Positions 41,601-49,900 of a stretch of DNA of 64,000 bases are shown here, piece by piece. Source of the DNA: Bacilli bacterium. Its GTDB lineage: Bacteria > Bacillota_I > Bacilli_A > RF39 > UBA660. The DNA is taken from positions 1 through 64,000 of the forward strand of contig JAFRAK010000011.1 of assembly GCA_017405445.1 (NCBI GenBank), given 5' to 3'. The position numbers and the translations under genes were made by a program. How positions within the stretch are numbered: the first letter of the stretch is position 1; every line of letters begins with the position of its first letter. A model generated the notes under the pieces. It ran no database searches. It was not told where the DNA came from and saw nothing but the letters and a program-made list of their open reading frames with translations.

Positions 41601-43842
41601 AATAGAATACTCCCATTTGTTTTTTAGTCTTAGTATATGGCTGGTTAAAATAAGCATTAAGTATTGTAGGAACAAAATCACCAGGAGTCATTTTATTATA
41701 TTTTGCTGCTTTTCCATTATCATAATTAATGCTTCCATTAAATAGATAGAATTTAAGAGTTTCTAGGGCATCTTCTTCCAACATAATAACACCATTATTA
41801 TATTTAAAAATGCCTTTACTTAATTCTCTTCCATTAGAATCTACTTGTGTAACAAAAATAGGATTATATCTATTTTTAATAGCTTTAAGTTTATTAGTAC
41901 CCCAATTAAGAACTTCTTCTTTATTTCCAGATTCTAATAATTTGATAAGATTAGTTATCATGCTATTATTAAGAATATCTGAAGATAAATTTTTATAAAC
42001 ATCAGCAGAATTAAATGTAGTTTGAACATAACTATAGTCCAAAAACATATCTCTTATCTCAAGAACTATATTTCTTGCTTTATCTAGAGGGTCTATGTCA
42101 TAGACCTTTTGCATATCTATATAGTCTTCTTCATCAGAATAGATTCCATTTTTAGCTTTTTCTAATAAAGAATTATTATAAGCTGTAACTTGTTGTTTTA
42201 ATATTTGTTGTTTGTTATAATCTTCCTTACAATTTTTTAAAGCATCATTAATACTACGGAACTTTGTAAACAAATCTTTTATAACATCAGCTTTATCAGA
42301 AATAGAATTACTTTTTGCTTTGTCATTTATATAAGAAAGTATAGCACCTTCTTCAATACTTGTAAAAAAAGATTTAACTACAGAAATAATATCTGATTCA
42401 AGTTTATTATATTCTTCTTCAAATATACTTCTTTGCTGTTCTCTATTTTCTTCATCTTTTATAGTATTTAATCTACTAGCCCTAACAGATAAACCAATAG
42501 CTTTTTCTTTACCACTACTTAAAAGTATTTCATTAGATTCTATATCAGACGACACAATAGTGTGTCTCATATCATTCTGAAGATTAAATAAAAATGATGA
42601 TTTTTTATCAGCATCAGAATTTGATTCTATAGAAGAAGATTTACCATTCTCAAATCTAACTTCTAATTTACTTACTTTAGTTTTAGCAAAAACAGTGAAA
42701 CATTCACACAGAAAATCAGGGTCAGCTTGCAAATCTTCTTTGAATTTAGCAAAAGATTGAAAACCATCAACAGTTTTAGAAATTCTATCAACAGCTTCTA
42801 TAAATTCATCTTGATTTCTAAACTGAGATTGAAGCAATATAGAACTACATGCTTCAACAGTCATTGTCTCAGCTATACCAAAATTATTATTTAAGTCCTC
42901 AGCGTAATTACCATTATTTGTTGTTCTAATAGATGTAAATTTTCTGAGAGCATTAAAATAATCTTGAAGTCTAGCACTTATATGAGATTTAAAATCTTTA
43001 TGTTCACCTGAGTGGTCAAATTGTTTCATATACTCATCTTGTTCAGAATGAGTTAAATCTTCTTCCGGTCTATTTCCATTTGATTCACTATCAGAATTTT
43101 CATATTCAACTTCATCTTCTTCCTCTATTTCTAAATTTCCTGTTCTAGCATTAGAAAGAATAGGATTAGCCATAACCTCAGAAATATAAGAATATAAATG
43201 TTCTTCTGTTCCATTAAGTTCTTTATAAACAGCTAGTCTGTTTTGGTTTTGAATAGTAAGCTCCCCCGTAGAAGAAATGTGTTTTGTAACATACGCCAGT
43301 TTATCTTCTGCTTGTTCCCATTCTTCTTTTACATCTTTTACAGTTTTATAATCTTCACTAGATTTAGCATTATCGTTATTAATTCTAGCAATTTCTTCAA
43401 ATATCAAATTATTCCATTTATCTTTAACAGCATTAGCATAATAATCAGTATTAGCATTATTTTTTGATATAACACCTTCTCTAATTTGATTAAATACATC
43501 TAGAACCATAACAGCACAATGCTGTTTTCCTTTTTCTCTATCAGAAATATTATAATAGCCATTATCATTTTTAGCCTGTTTCTTAGACATATTATTTATG
43601 TCCCAACGCTCATGTGCAAAGAAATCTATTGCTGCATCTGCTAATTTAATAGCAGATGCAGTGTTTATATTAAATCGTTTACCATAAAGCTTTTTACAAT
43701 GAGTTATAAAACCTGGTTTTATTTCACCATCTTCAGCAACAACAGCTATATACTTGAAAACATCTAAATTAGTTTTCTGAAAAGCTTTTTTAATCTTATT
43801 CAGAATTTCATTGTGATTAACACTTAAATAACAACTATCCAT
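29683..43842 (-). CDS. giant virion RNA polymerase protein (crAss-like, DFDID motif)
   Basis: A single uninterrupted 4719-residue ORF. WVSQTGSDFDIDSVYAI places DFDID at residues 1745-1749, the DxDxD metal site of the crAss-like, YonO-related single-chain RNA polymerases. In this family the enzyme is carried in the virion and injected to transcribe early genes. The remainder is mostly charged and helical, and near residues 4570-4588 LSGVLIALLVALALQVGGDDDDD is a hydrophobic patch that could insert into a membrane. Five GC-rich repeat copies are translated inside it. Related phages often split this region into several genes. It lies last in the late block, after the cargo genes. Confidence 0.85.
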   Translation of the reverse strand: MDSCYLSVNHNEILNKIKKAFQKTNLDVFKYIAVVAEDGEIKPGFITHCKKLYGKRFNINTASAIKLADAAIDFFAHERWDINNMSKKQAKNDNGYYNISDREKGKQHCAVMVLDVFNQIREGVISKNNANTDYYANAVKDKWNNLIFEEIARINNDNAKSSEDYKTVKDVKEEWEQAEDKLAYVTKHISSTGELTIQNQNRLAVYKELNGTEEHLYSYISEVMANPILSNARTGNLEIEEEDEVEYENSDSESNGNRPEEDLTHSEQDEYMKQFDHSGEHKDFKSHISARLQDYFNALRKFTSIRTTNNGNYAEDLNNNFGIAETMTVEACSSILLQSQFRNQDEFIEAVDRISKTVDGFQSFAKFKEDLQADPDFLCECFTVFAKTKVSKLEVRFENGKSSSIESNSDADKKSSFLFNLQNDMRHTIVSSDIESNEILLSSGKEKAIGLSVRASRLNTIKDEENREQQRSIFEEEYNKLESDIISVVKSFFTSIEEGAILSYINDKAKSNSISDKADVIKDLFTKFRSINDALKNCKEDYNKQQILKQQVTAYNNSLLEKAKNGIYSDEEDYIDMQKVYDIDPLDKARNIVLEIRDMFLDYSYVQTTFNSADVYKNLSSDILNNSMITNLIKLLESGNKEEVLNWGTNKLKAIKNRYNPIFVTQVDSNGRELSKGIFKYNNGVIMLEEDALETLKFYLFNGSINYDNGKAAKYNKMTPGDFVPTILNAYFNQPYTKTKKQMGVFYLRTPSDAPKTFAIRAPRIDTSDLFVFADKNTVANTVKDIVSAVTKKITKEQYDIVTEGDEGFASGYKISHTLLNNILTKKTPLQVKNKNYIIHKKDKDYILLQDESDNKYFVITGKSNEFGYFSNINIEGTFEYRKTEEGIRVFEATLKDDTISLLSNYYTEQLAKGPVTVGDTVYGQQAKVINHNSAAYQLILNQFKQELLSAAVARDVLFECENDGSIKKENGVPVRTKLTGVKFYHTDKEGNVYTKKGQTLSLSGKVFGSNKFTLFAHDKDGKGYTRNYMSDLFKEDATGNVIIDFFYGGAKQENGLHIKKDSNTNNIIDIELTEAQLFAIQERLDSWIKDYVDSGNEFLSEYKDFLGERKLTYDDVINFSINYHLVLCAHDGILDGDSKFYPNAQTILKRAKEYQGSGIPYGVVDYINELPYRTEIVEKTLLDKGTITTGVDEEGNPIKKTFSEIFAGTQLEGLKIYNKFRAVTVKNTQATNEEALQNIKAFLLKHMSKHNINAEEKAKVEDRIDDMLYGPKDEKGVRRGGFTETKVNDAQSYITLEEFVRRVAAKGQLRKYIPMLQKLMFSPETLTAKDIEAFIQVQKNFYYDLHYDENYKEELPRQIKNAELVLVPYFIKGTQLEEVYNMMKEAGIDQLNTVETSKAANEKVLTLWDNDGQISKEKFKSFVAEAKEAMQLYDYNYLYTQQETPQHMNSTNKAGIQIVKKIIDNITKGISTKELYDKKLEYFDLFVENVYGSYEKLVNDLDIEFNEVGEIVNINNKVLLSKLKGELVRRGLDKNMNDYVTLVNGQPRMNPCINSIITTYESIIQGFINRNITRQTLPGFHAAQVTNVGYTALDLSLLPDEKLIENEKFKVWAAENNKEVKDKVSSKLRKEFKEYLKEKGTEVSYDSDLRYHPIVNGKQEHYIEVKVPLSYLGINKNSKHYRNMSETQILEELSKEGLDMLIGYRIPTEGKQSVAIMKVVGILNDAQGSTIVVPNDWVSQTGSDFDIDSVYAITFESYTDSNGIKHRIKYKDYEKEGYTLDDYFYYLKGKIEDIEELKESKEDKKSKIKEFNTLIQDRYIKYKTALAVAEDNLLEHYKKGLYNLRKKAREKVGRSATAAEYEYAFGKAAIDYTTQYVIKNKKYLDKHIQDEQNIQTYLNALIDYVNEVNIQPGERAEHKYAIDNEYKERLEAEAKKNGLPTFEEFKTLPNYKINNRRARNNRILEIMIDIMNDPNAIEEQMLRSNFDDIIAALNRTMSDEVRAERNARSSYNIYDQIKFQNDAMSGATLKAISVSLDTFCSVCNTVRPLLAPSDEILVIYDTDTVLNLIDENAFELKTSARVPKGYLVTHNTYGHSKNNKNIIGRILTAYSSETTAHILDAIKEGAVPNVNEFTFGVYKTLANVGVDYDTIISFITQPAITRIVKAYNGNKSIFSNSFSTPFNIAIKELAKELGVTTEGESITNILNKLQEKYGAEFTEIFKVNDKDPHINLSDNNLKNIAIIGSKLLRRLNNQGEFSSPVEDNEAKPTTTQLLFDLGVMLAFYKINNTATEIGAIARCCNPDKFGAKQSIYAARKTLNDISNSIYRKNTFTKKEVTHPVLSVNGVHILESIYPGISEGVFSFVRNNSTSSYPILTANLKYATAFDVMLSEHVLDTERKEFVDIIDKLAPLLTNNFNKPLSEELQNDYKKYVLSYLLNTLDVIAHPITFTVNEDGTYSMSLDINKSAYDEKQRIFGYGASSNIATIEYEKYTVEEDGKVVEKTKRKEKIFKVEDKNNPTNEELSEFSKLSPAQKVKWIQLNSTNPGIFGYLDVNLNVQQRRGKNGMHTIDFNDNNIDINVIRLEFMLAANSKNPFIAATAVDLVKYATIVEGMRMSKNAVNKVIDNEILYKDFGIDDIKGIGLGINGAYLGRIKAIGTNMSPIAEDEVREMAEMYLRSHLDINEIGTLKLNKTTRAKYNIQGPKRGMYICQFNPKNNATEEELKKAKDEYNSKLTSAKILKKDNASNTYYPNSYIKIVDFNGDTRLYRIINKGGFIAMYPLITLETNEFGIWSANEENNKKSMDKGWYESILTAYSNQLFDNTLFSEIADGVKEEFKESGKYDELRYKKRATIKGKILADTNFNINSTKFKDDISINNLKNIVRSRFINELNSKPIYVICSSLESYIPSTGELYGLQQTITYPNGESVKVQITKVTPNAKIKEELPTLNNGNSRYLYKITPILNSSDIQDDPNMESSEAAISLPDINAGVLDFMKGQVGVESDPVSREFMNHIRLAADGQVSASVEFSKNNELLVTREIAAYVGKVTDILKNKIENFTRDPEDEDKWLSILDDKVQSLLGKKPELLNEYIRVSNLANALLDKLAHYNQQTSEDSEVQFYIDEIKKTITEISKLPIDKIEQKIAEGYFTSISTNPLIKGKQIPLINGYYRTQGFMWQYDDIMNASNPLVQTIMRDVMDDIEQRRLAKARYKEEYRKQIETFEKEAAAKGLSININKFITDDGEFIEDYVRDFKVKYDELEDAVIEASKQGYGTIEHLKAKLAFDQIKAVFINQEAKPEYYIQKTNLEQDMLENYPEIYSEYMKFLYERNLLNQYIQERGSSNEQTNKLKKLDLAIINLYRPGYYIDESGNFVSRPIKQFGAAYTEAQKKELALYGDEAATALNNFLGNMKELRERTFEYVPVPKFKELLKINLDVIAKAEQRTPDGIPTIPMSQLMQNARYVEARNWVKNNAAFIVNYDNDVDDFGKKVNKALNKLKLGKNRKSLDISRIISNAETDTNRAVRDYRGVLNGNEFTEDEVRRVKKLQEQNMQLDVYPPFSDAVLINSAKGNGDIFKKEFYEKMTGNGVKASEYRTQVTNINALLERCWNPVTDRLDFTMLEDNAENIKLLTNLGIELLKLRTLKRKEGSTNMKEVVKFIEENTVSVPDEDAFAIQKSALNGRSIAFKNALASILYEVDVTGDYVRDKNNELVANSLLFNYIRPKAEKYINGQLNPEYTKWVDEERTEANRILEGLYRTVPTQYYHDARREAELESKRRKDNNAYYAEWIEKNHVWNPYTRKVEPLQIWTRSEYKYENFEENSADGEWVPRRHQRERKVKDGMKHGLYIPEADMRNLAYRPNTYILGNYRPGAYDGRYDNPKVAELNEYEIKMRNYLKQTLINSAKTYQGKHYFEQGNLPAARKADQMTFGKVVKEFGKLAGIGTFAKESDIAWKNDISYSEDFNPVMPMTEMLKDSNKGSIYFDKPKPTIAAFDGDVVAYTRALAEWKDEKKQVEEQNREIHKALLDKNWIDVIERYLDKACDYNAILHNKQKLFYLLDQVRKQETYIINDGSPVENSNDTSTRGKITKTAKKLKSQAREFVSRTPEFQRNARKSSDDNPIYDTDVDKNLYEQLSNVVRRLLYDQWVRPDIKQGIARNLQGFTSANYMMLNFRGGIANVTLGETGILAEAAASEYFNKEQWGTGTLEWTMGVFSYSQGFAATVAGHEDWAYSKQDAAIKYFKSVDYDEKTGTVRELDYAKYSKILRDSMFSPQTIGEHFMQNSVLFAMLHSHKLVENKDDARGIGFTFMNKAEYIRVKEAEYLTDILNEEQQTEFANFKKEISATPNDFREYAWFRKNDITEWVARHLDKKQRSEWAKKVEENRKKLSDEFDNMPDIYSQIDLGDNHKLKFVEGSILEKLSHEFTETGISYAEHILGQLSNRVRLVNNKIHGNYNRNAAAYIESKWWGALVMQYHKHLPTGILKRWRRRGYYNETRGTVEKGIVASCMDFLSLNAEVAQKNCGLTQPQTDAIKSAQFMLRHIFDFCAAIKDTWAITPDYDKANIRRNAGDLSGVLIALLVALALQVGGDDDDDSLFYNLALYEADRLASESFMYNPIGGVVETKKLMSTPVAGQSVISDMFKTAMVVGDMILKGEDYDPYYHSGRFADEHKLSVYIQRRTPIWAGIRNLLDTPDNNHYYKLGKNPIGIVDIEAIANWIKK
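31616..31632 (-). repeat. dispersed GC-rich repeat, copy inside the RNA polymerase gene
   Basis: CTCTACGGGGGAGCC, in the minus-strand gene as GSPVEN. The 3' side is shortened. Confidence 0.75.
35101..35121 (+). repeat. dispersed GC-rich repeat, copy inside the RNA polymerase gene
   Basis: AGCTCCCCCGTAGAAGGAAT, one A to G change. The minus gene reads IPSTGELYG across it. Confidence 0.9.
37052..37069 (-). repeat. dispersed GC-rich repeat, copy inside the RNA polymerase gene
   Basis: TCTTCTACAGGGGAGCTA, with one change in the G run (the same change as at 23423). The minus gene reads SSPVED. Confidence 0.8.
40689..40709 (+). repeat. dispersed GC-rich repeat, copy inside the RNA polymerase gene
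   Basis: AGCTCCCCCGTAGAAGAAAT, an exact core. The minus gene reads DFFYGGAK. Confidence 0.92.
43258..43280 (+). repeat. dispersed GC-rich repeat, copy inside the RNA polymerase gene
   Basis: AGCTCCCCCGTAGAAGAAAT, an exact core. The minus gene reads HISSTGELT near residue 191. Confidence 0.92.
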
Positions 43843-43905
43843 ACTATTAGTTTTTTAATATATTTTTATTCAATTTGAAATGATTAAATTTTGTAGCTTA
43901 TTAAG

Positions 43906-46900
43906 TTATCGACAAGCGTATGAGATTGTGCCATCGGCCAAGCATTTACGCAAATCGAGCGTTTCTTGATGATTTAAACCTGCAAACACTTCATTTAAAG
44001 AAACCATATCCCGCAAAGAATCACTATTAACTTCTACATCATCTTCAGATATATCAGGTCTACTTGTTAAAGAATCAAATATAGCATAACCATTTTCATC
44101 AACACCAAATGATTCATCAAAGAAAGAATCTATATCATCAACGTCTAATAATTCATCTTCATCTTCAGATTCTTCTTCTTTGTCATTTTCAGTCTCTTTT
44201 TCAGTTTCAATATTAGCATTTAATGTTTCATTCTTACTTTCTTCTACGGGGGAGCTAGACTGTACTTCTTCTGTATTTGAAGTAATGTTTCCACTAACAA
44301 CATCTGCTAATATATTAAGTTCTTTTTTTAGCAGACTATTATCTTTAACTTTAAACTTATTTCCAAGATTAAATATAAACTTAGTTACAAAATTAAGAAT
44401 TTTATCAAATATAGATTCTTTTTTATTGTTAATATTTTTTAATTGAACTTCATTTGCAAAAAGCATAAATGAAGGACTAGTTAAAGTTTCAACAAGAAAT
44501 TCTTCTAATTTACGTTCATTATTAAGTTTATCATATATTTGTTTACTATAATGCTTTTTCCATTGCTCAATATATTCTCTTCCACGAAGAGCATTAGCAA
44601 CAGACATATCACCGTTATCAAATCTTTTACAATATTCATCAAACTTGTCAAAGAATGTAATATAAATATCTTGTATATTACTGAGTATAGTTTTAGCATC
44701 AAACTCTTTACTATTATTAATTATATAATGTAATCTTTCATGTATAAGCTTAACTATACCTTCTCTTTTTTCATTTATATTACCAGCAAGAAGATTTAAT
44801 AATCTATCTCCAACAACAACAGTTCCATGAGGTATAGTACCTCTAGAATAAGTTTGTTTTCCATTCTTAGTAGTTCTTTTTTGTCTGTATCTAAAATATC
44901 TTCCTGCATTTCTTGAATTTACTTGAGCAACAGGACCAACAAAATCAAAACCATCTTCTGTATTTACAACATCGTTATAATTTTCATCATAAACTATATT
45001 TGAAGGAAGAAGTTCATCAATCAGTTCTACAAGGTCAGGATTATCATCAAAGATATATTTTGGAGTAACAGCTTCAACTAAAGCTTTACCTTTATGTTTA
45101 ATAGTTGGATTTTGTGTAATATTAACATAATCAGCAAATTGACTAGAACTAGCATTTGGAAGAATATGAACTTCTTCAGCAGGTTTAGTTTGTTTAGCTT
45201 TAACATTTGCAGAAATACTAGCTTTTGGAACACTAGGTATATCTACTTTTATAATTTTATTGTTTATTTGATTTTTACCTTTTAGTCTAAAGTTATGTCC
45301 TTTTTCAACTTTAGTATTTACACGAAGCATATTATTAGACATCATAAAAGATTCATAAGAATCATATTCTCTTCTATAATCTCCAATTTCAATTACAAAT
45401 TTAGGCTTACCATTTACATTTTGTATTTTAAAATAAGCGTTAGCATCCGTTGTTTGACTAACTCCATTACTAATTCTTAAACCCTCATGAGAAAGACTTA
45501 TAGCTGTATTTTTAGCAATTAATTGTTTTAATTGTGCTTTAAGTAATGTAGCATCAGTAGTACCTGCTTTTAGTAATGTATTAGACACAGCTTTTACAGT
45601 ATCTCCTACTTGAACAGTTCCTAAAGCAGAAACGCTTGCAGTTTCAGTACCATATTGTCCTATTGTATTAAATATTACTGTAACAGTATTACCTTGATAA
45701 TTTGTAAATGTAAGAGTAGTTCTTGTAGGATTAGGATTATTAGAATTGTCTGTAGTAACTACTCTACACATGCCTCTATGGTCTTGAAGAACATTTATAT
45801 TATTCTTTTTAGTACCATCAAACAAATATGTCAAGAATCTATTAACTTCATTAATTCTTTCTGACATAGGTATAGATTTATCTACAAACTTATCACAAAC
45901 TCTATCTACTTCTTTATTTAAAGCTTCTATTATTTCATTAAGTACAGGATTGTTTAGTTCTGCATCATCTAATCTTACACCATAAGCTTTTACAGGAGTT
46001 CTTCTTGTAGTAGATTGGCTTATTTGAGTATTTAATATAAGAAGAGTAGAGCCAGAACTCATACCTTGTAAATCTATAGTTTCACCTCCACTAAGAATTA
46101 CTTTATCTGCTTGATATGGGTCTACGACACCTAACATAGCAGATTGACCGTTAGCAATAGCTGACGTTATAGGAGTAAGAGAAGAATAATTACCTTCAAT
46201 ATAATCAACTACTTGTACTAATTCTCCTTCTGAAGCTTTAGTTACAGTAACTGTTTCAACAGGACTTTGCTTTAATCTTATAGCTGCTTTGTAAGAATCA
46301 TATTGAGTATCAAAGTAAGAATCTATACTAGCTTTAATAAGAAGTTTATTTTTTTCATAATTTCCTTCATTTATACCAACAGTATATCTAAATACGTTTT
46401 TTAGATGTTCAAATATTTTATCATAATCAACAGTATCTTTACCATATTTAGTATACATATAAAGAGGACCGTGATAAAAACGTTTACCCTCTTTAGTTGT
46501 TTCTATATTAGCAACTGTTTGATTATATAACTCTACTATTATAGGATTTGTAACAAAAGCATCTGCTAAACCTATATCACTATAATCATAATACAATAAT
46601 CCTCTTAATGCAGCAGCATCTGCATCATCACTTAAAAATATTCTTTCAACTAAATCTTTTATACTACTAACAACTTTTCCATCCTTATCAGTATTTAAAT
46701 CCATTAAAAAGCCTTTTACAAGAGCAATCATAGCATTTCCTCTTACTTTATAGGGAGAAGGCATTCTTCCAACACAATAACCATCTTTATCAAAAAATGC
46801 TATTTCTCTATCAGAAGGAGAAACACGTAATACATCTCCTGCTTTTACAGCAGATACAGCTTTTGTATTTATTGGAGTGCTATAAGCTTTTTCTATTTCA

Positions 46901-49900
46901 AGTCTATATTCTGTAGAAGAATCATTTTCTGTTTTTGTATTAGTTAATTTACTATCTTTAGGATTTTCTAAATCTCCAATAACTTTATATTTTGTATTAT
47001 TAGGTGAAGTTAACCATCCTGTAATAACTTTAAATAAAGCATAAGGTTCAGTATTAAAATCTCTTTTTGCTATTTTATTACATAATGCAAATAAATCATT
47101 AACATAAATAGCTTGTTTTCCTTCTATAATAATAGTAGGAAGAGTATTTATGTATAATTCAATAAAATCACTAAATGTATTAGAAAATAAAGCAGAATAA
47201 AAACCGCTATTATAATCAGTAAATTTAGAGGCCATTGCCACTCCAACAGCAGCAGTCTCTAAAGCATCATCGTTGTTATTTTTCTTTTTATTTATTATGT
47301 CGCCAGATTCTATATAAAGGTTGGAATAATAATCAAATATCTTACCAAGAATATCAGGATTAAATACATTTGCATAAGTAGATACTATTCTTTGTTTTGC
47401 TTCAGCAATATCAAACTCTTTACCAAAATGGTCTATATATTGTTCAAAGCCATTTAATACAACATGAATAGCATCAGAATTAGTAGGGTCAGCTAATATA
47501 TCTTCTACTGTAGCTTCTGTTACAACGATTGTTTTTGCAGGAGTTGGCTCAGGTTCTGGTTCAGGTTCTGGCGTAACTTCTGACTCAGGAGTAACTTCTT
47601 GAACAGTCTCTTCTACGGGGGAGCTAACTTCTTTAAGTTTACCTTTTGAAACAATACTCCATTTATTTTTTTCTTTCTTTATAATAGGATTTGTTTCAAT
47701 GGTAAAATCTTTAGAAAGAATATCAAAGTCTGGAGCTTCAAAATATTCAGTAGAAAGAATTTTACCAATTTGGTCAAGAGGAATATTAGAATATATTAAT
47801 TCTATAGTTCCATCTTCGTTAATTCTACCTTCTATACCATTAGGGGAATTAGATACATGAACATTTCCTTTTTTATCTACTTTTACTTTAAAAAACTTTG
47901 TTTCTCTTTCATCATTAACAGGTTCTGTTTCAGTAGCTGTTTCTTCAACAGGTTGTTGTGTTTGTTGACTAACAGCAGCAGATGTAGCTTGGGTTATAAT
48001 TTGCTTTTCTTGATTCTTTCTATCTATTAATGCAGATATATATTTAAGAATTAAAGCATTTTCGTCATTAGAAAAATTGAAAATAGATATAGCATCTATA
48101 AGCTTATCTACATCTTCTTCTCTTATTGTATCTTTTGCAAGCTTTCTTGCATTATTAATACCATCTGTATATGCAGTTTTTATTACATCTATAACTTTAT
48201 CAAAATCGTCACCATATTTATTATATAGTTTATCGATTATTTCTGTAGCAGGAATAAGAGCTTGCTTTCTAGCTTCATTCATTTGATTATGAAGCTGACT
48301 AATTCTAGATTGAATTTCTTCTGTTGTTTGTTTAACATTAGAGCGTTCAACAGCAATATTCATATTTAATATTGATTCATCTGTAAAACGTTCTGCTAAT
48401 GTAGAACTTCTTCTTGCTAAAGCATCAGCTCCAAATTTATATTTATAATCTTCATAAACTTTTTGTGCTTCTGCCACTATGTCGTCTATAGTTTTATTAG
48501 AAGCAGAAAATCTAGTAAGTGTTTTACCGCTATTTCTTAAAAGTTTATCTATTTCTTGAAAATCAGCAAGTTTATCAAATTCTTTTATTAACTCGAAATC
48601 AGTTTTAGTTGCAAGATTATCATCAAACTTCATCGTATCTGGATTAATTCTATCAGCTAATCTTAATGCCATTAGAAGTTCTCCATGTCCGTATTTTCTT
48701 GTAAGTTCAGCTAAAACTATACGACGTCTACTATTAATATCCTCTATAACAATTTGCTTTTGGACAGAATTTAAAGATTTATCTTTTTTAACTCTTTCTA
48801 TTTGCGCAGTGAGTTGAGCATAATCAGTTGCTAAAGTATTCGAATCAATAGCTTGTCTATGAAGCTCTAAATTTTGTCTTGTAGCATCATCTAAATCTTC
48901 ACTATTTTCAAGACCTTGTAATACGTTAAGTCTATCTGTTAAATCTCTAACATTAAGAAGATGTTGAGTATTTTCTTTTGCTATAATTTGAATATATTCA
49001 GGTCTAACAGGATTAGAATTTTTTCTAGTATTTATATATGTTGCTTGGTTTCTAACATGTTCTAATTGTCCAGAATATATACGTTTAATATCTTCAAGTT
49101 TTGTAACAAGTTTATCACTAAAAACGTCAGCTTCTTCTTTTTTAGCAAAACCATTATCAATAAATACTTGCTTTACATTTGTGTCTCTTATATATTCTTT
49201 TAGTAAATCATAAGTTCCACTATTTATAGATTCAAGACCAACATCACTTATAAACTCATTTAAAACTCTCTCTTTAGCAAGAGCTTTTTGAGCTTCAATA
49301 TCCCCTTCAAATTCAGGAATTTCTTTTCCTGGTTCAGTAGCAAATATGTTTTTATTATTTTCTATTTGCTGAAGCTTTTTAATAGTGTTATCTAAAATGA
49401 CATTTCTATGTTTAATAGCTGCAACGGCAGCATGATTGTCTGCCATTTCCAAATAATCAATAAAGTCATCAGCTACAATACTTTCTCCTGTTTCTTTATT
49501 AAGGTCTCTTTTTGCTTTAGATTCTTTAGCCTTTTTGTACAACTGTCTAGCTTCAGCTATACTTCCAAATTCATGAAATATAACACCACCAATTGTACCC
49601 CAAAGAGTAGCATCATATAAATCTGGAGATTTAATATATTTTGTAAATCTATCACTAAAAGCTGTAGGAGTTTCAGTACCAAGTAATACTTTACCATAAG
49701 TAATACCTTCTTCTTGAGCAATGTAATTGACTGCTTCCTCTATACCTTCTGTACTTTCTACAAAAGCTGTTTTTACAAATTGTTTTCCTCCATATTTTAA
49801 GTACCTTAAATAAGTGGGGGTTTTATCAATTACTTCAGTTGCTATTTTAGTAGCTTCAGTAGCAGTTTTACCTGCAGTAGCAGTAGATATAGCTTGAGCT

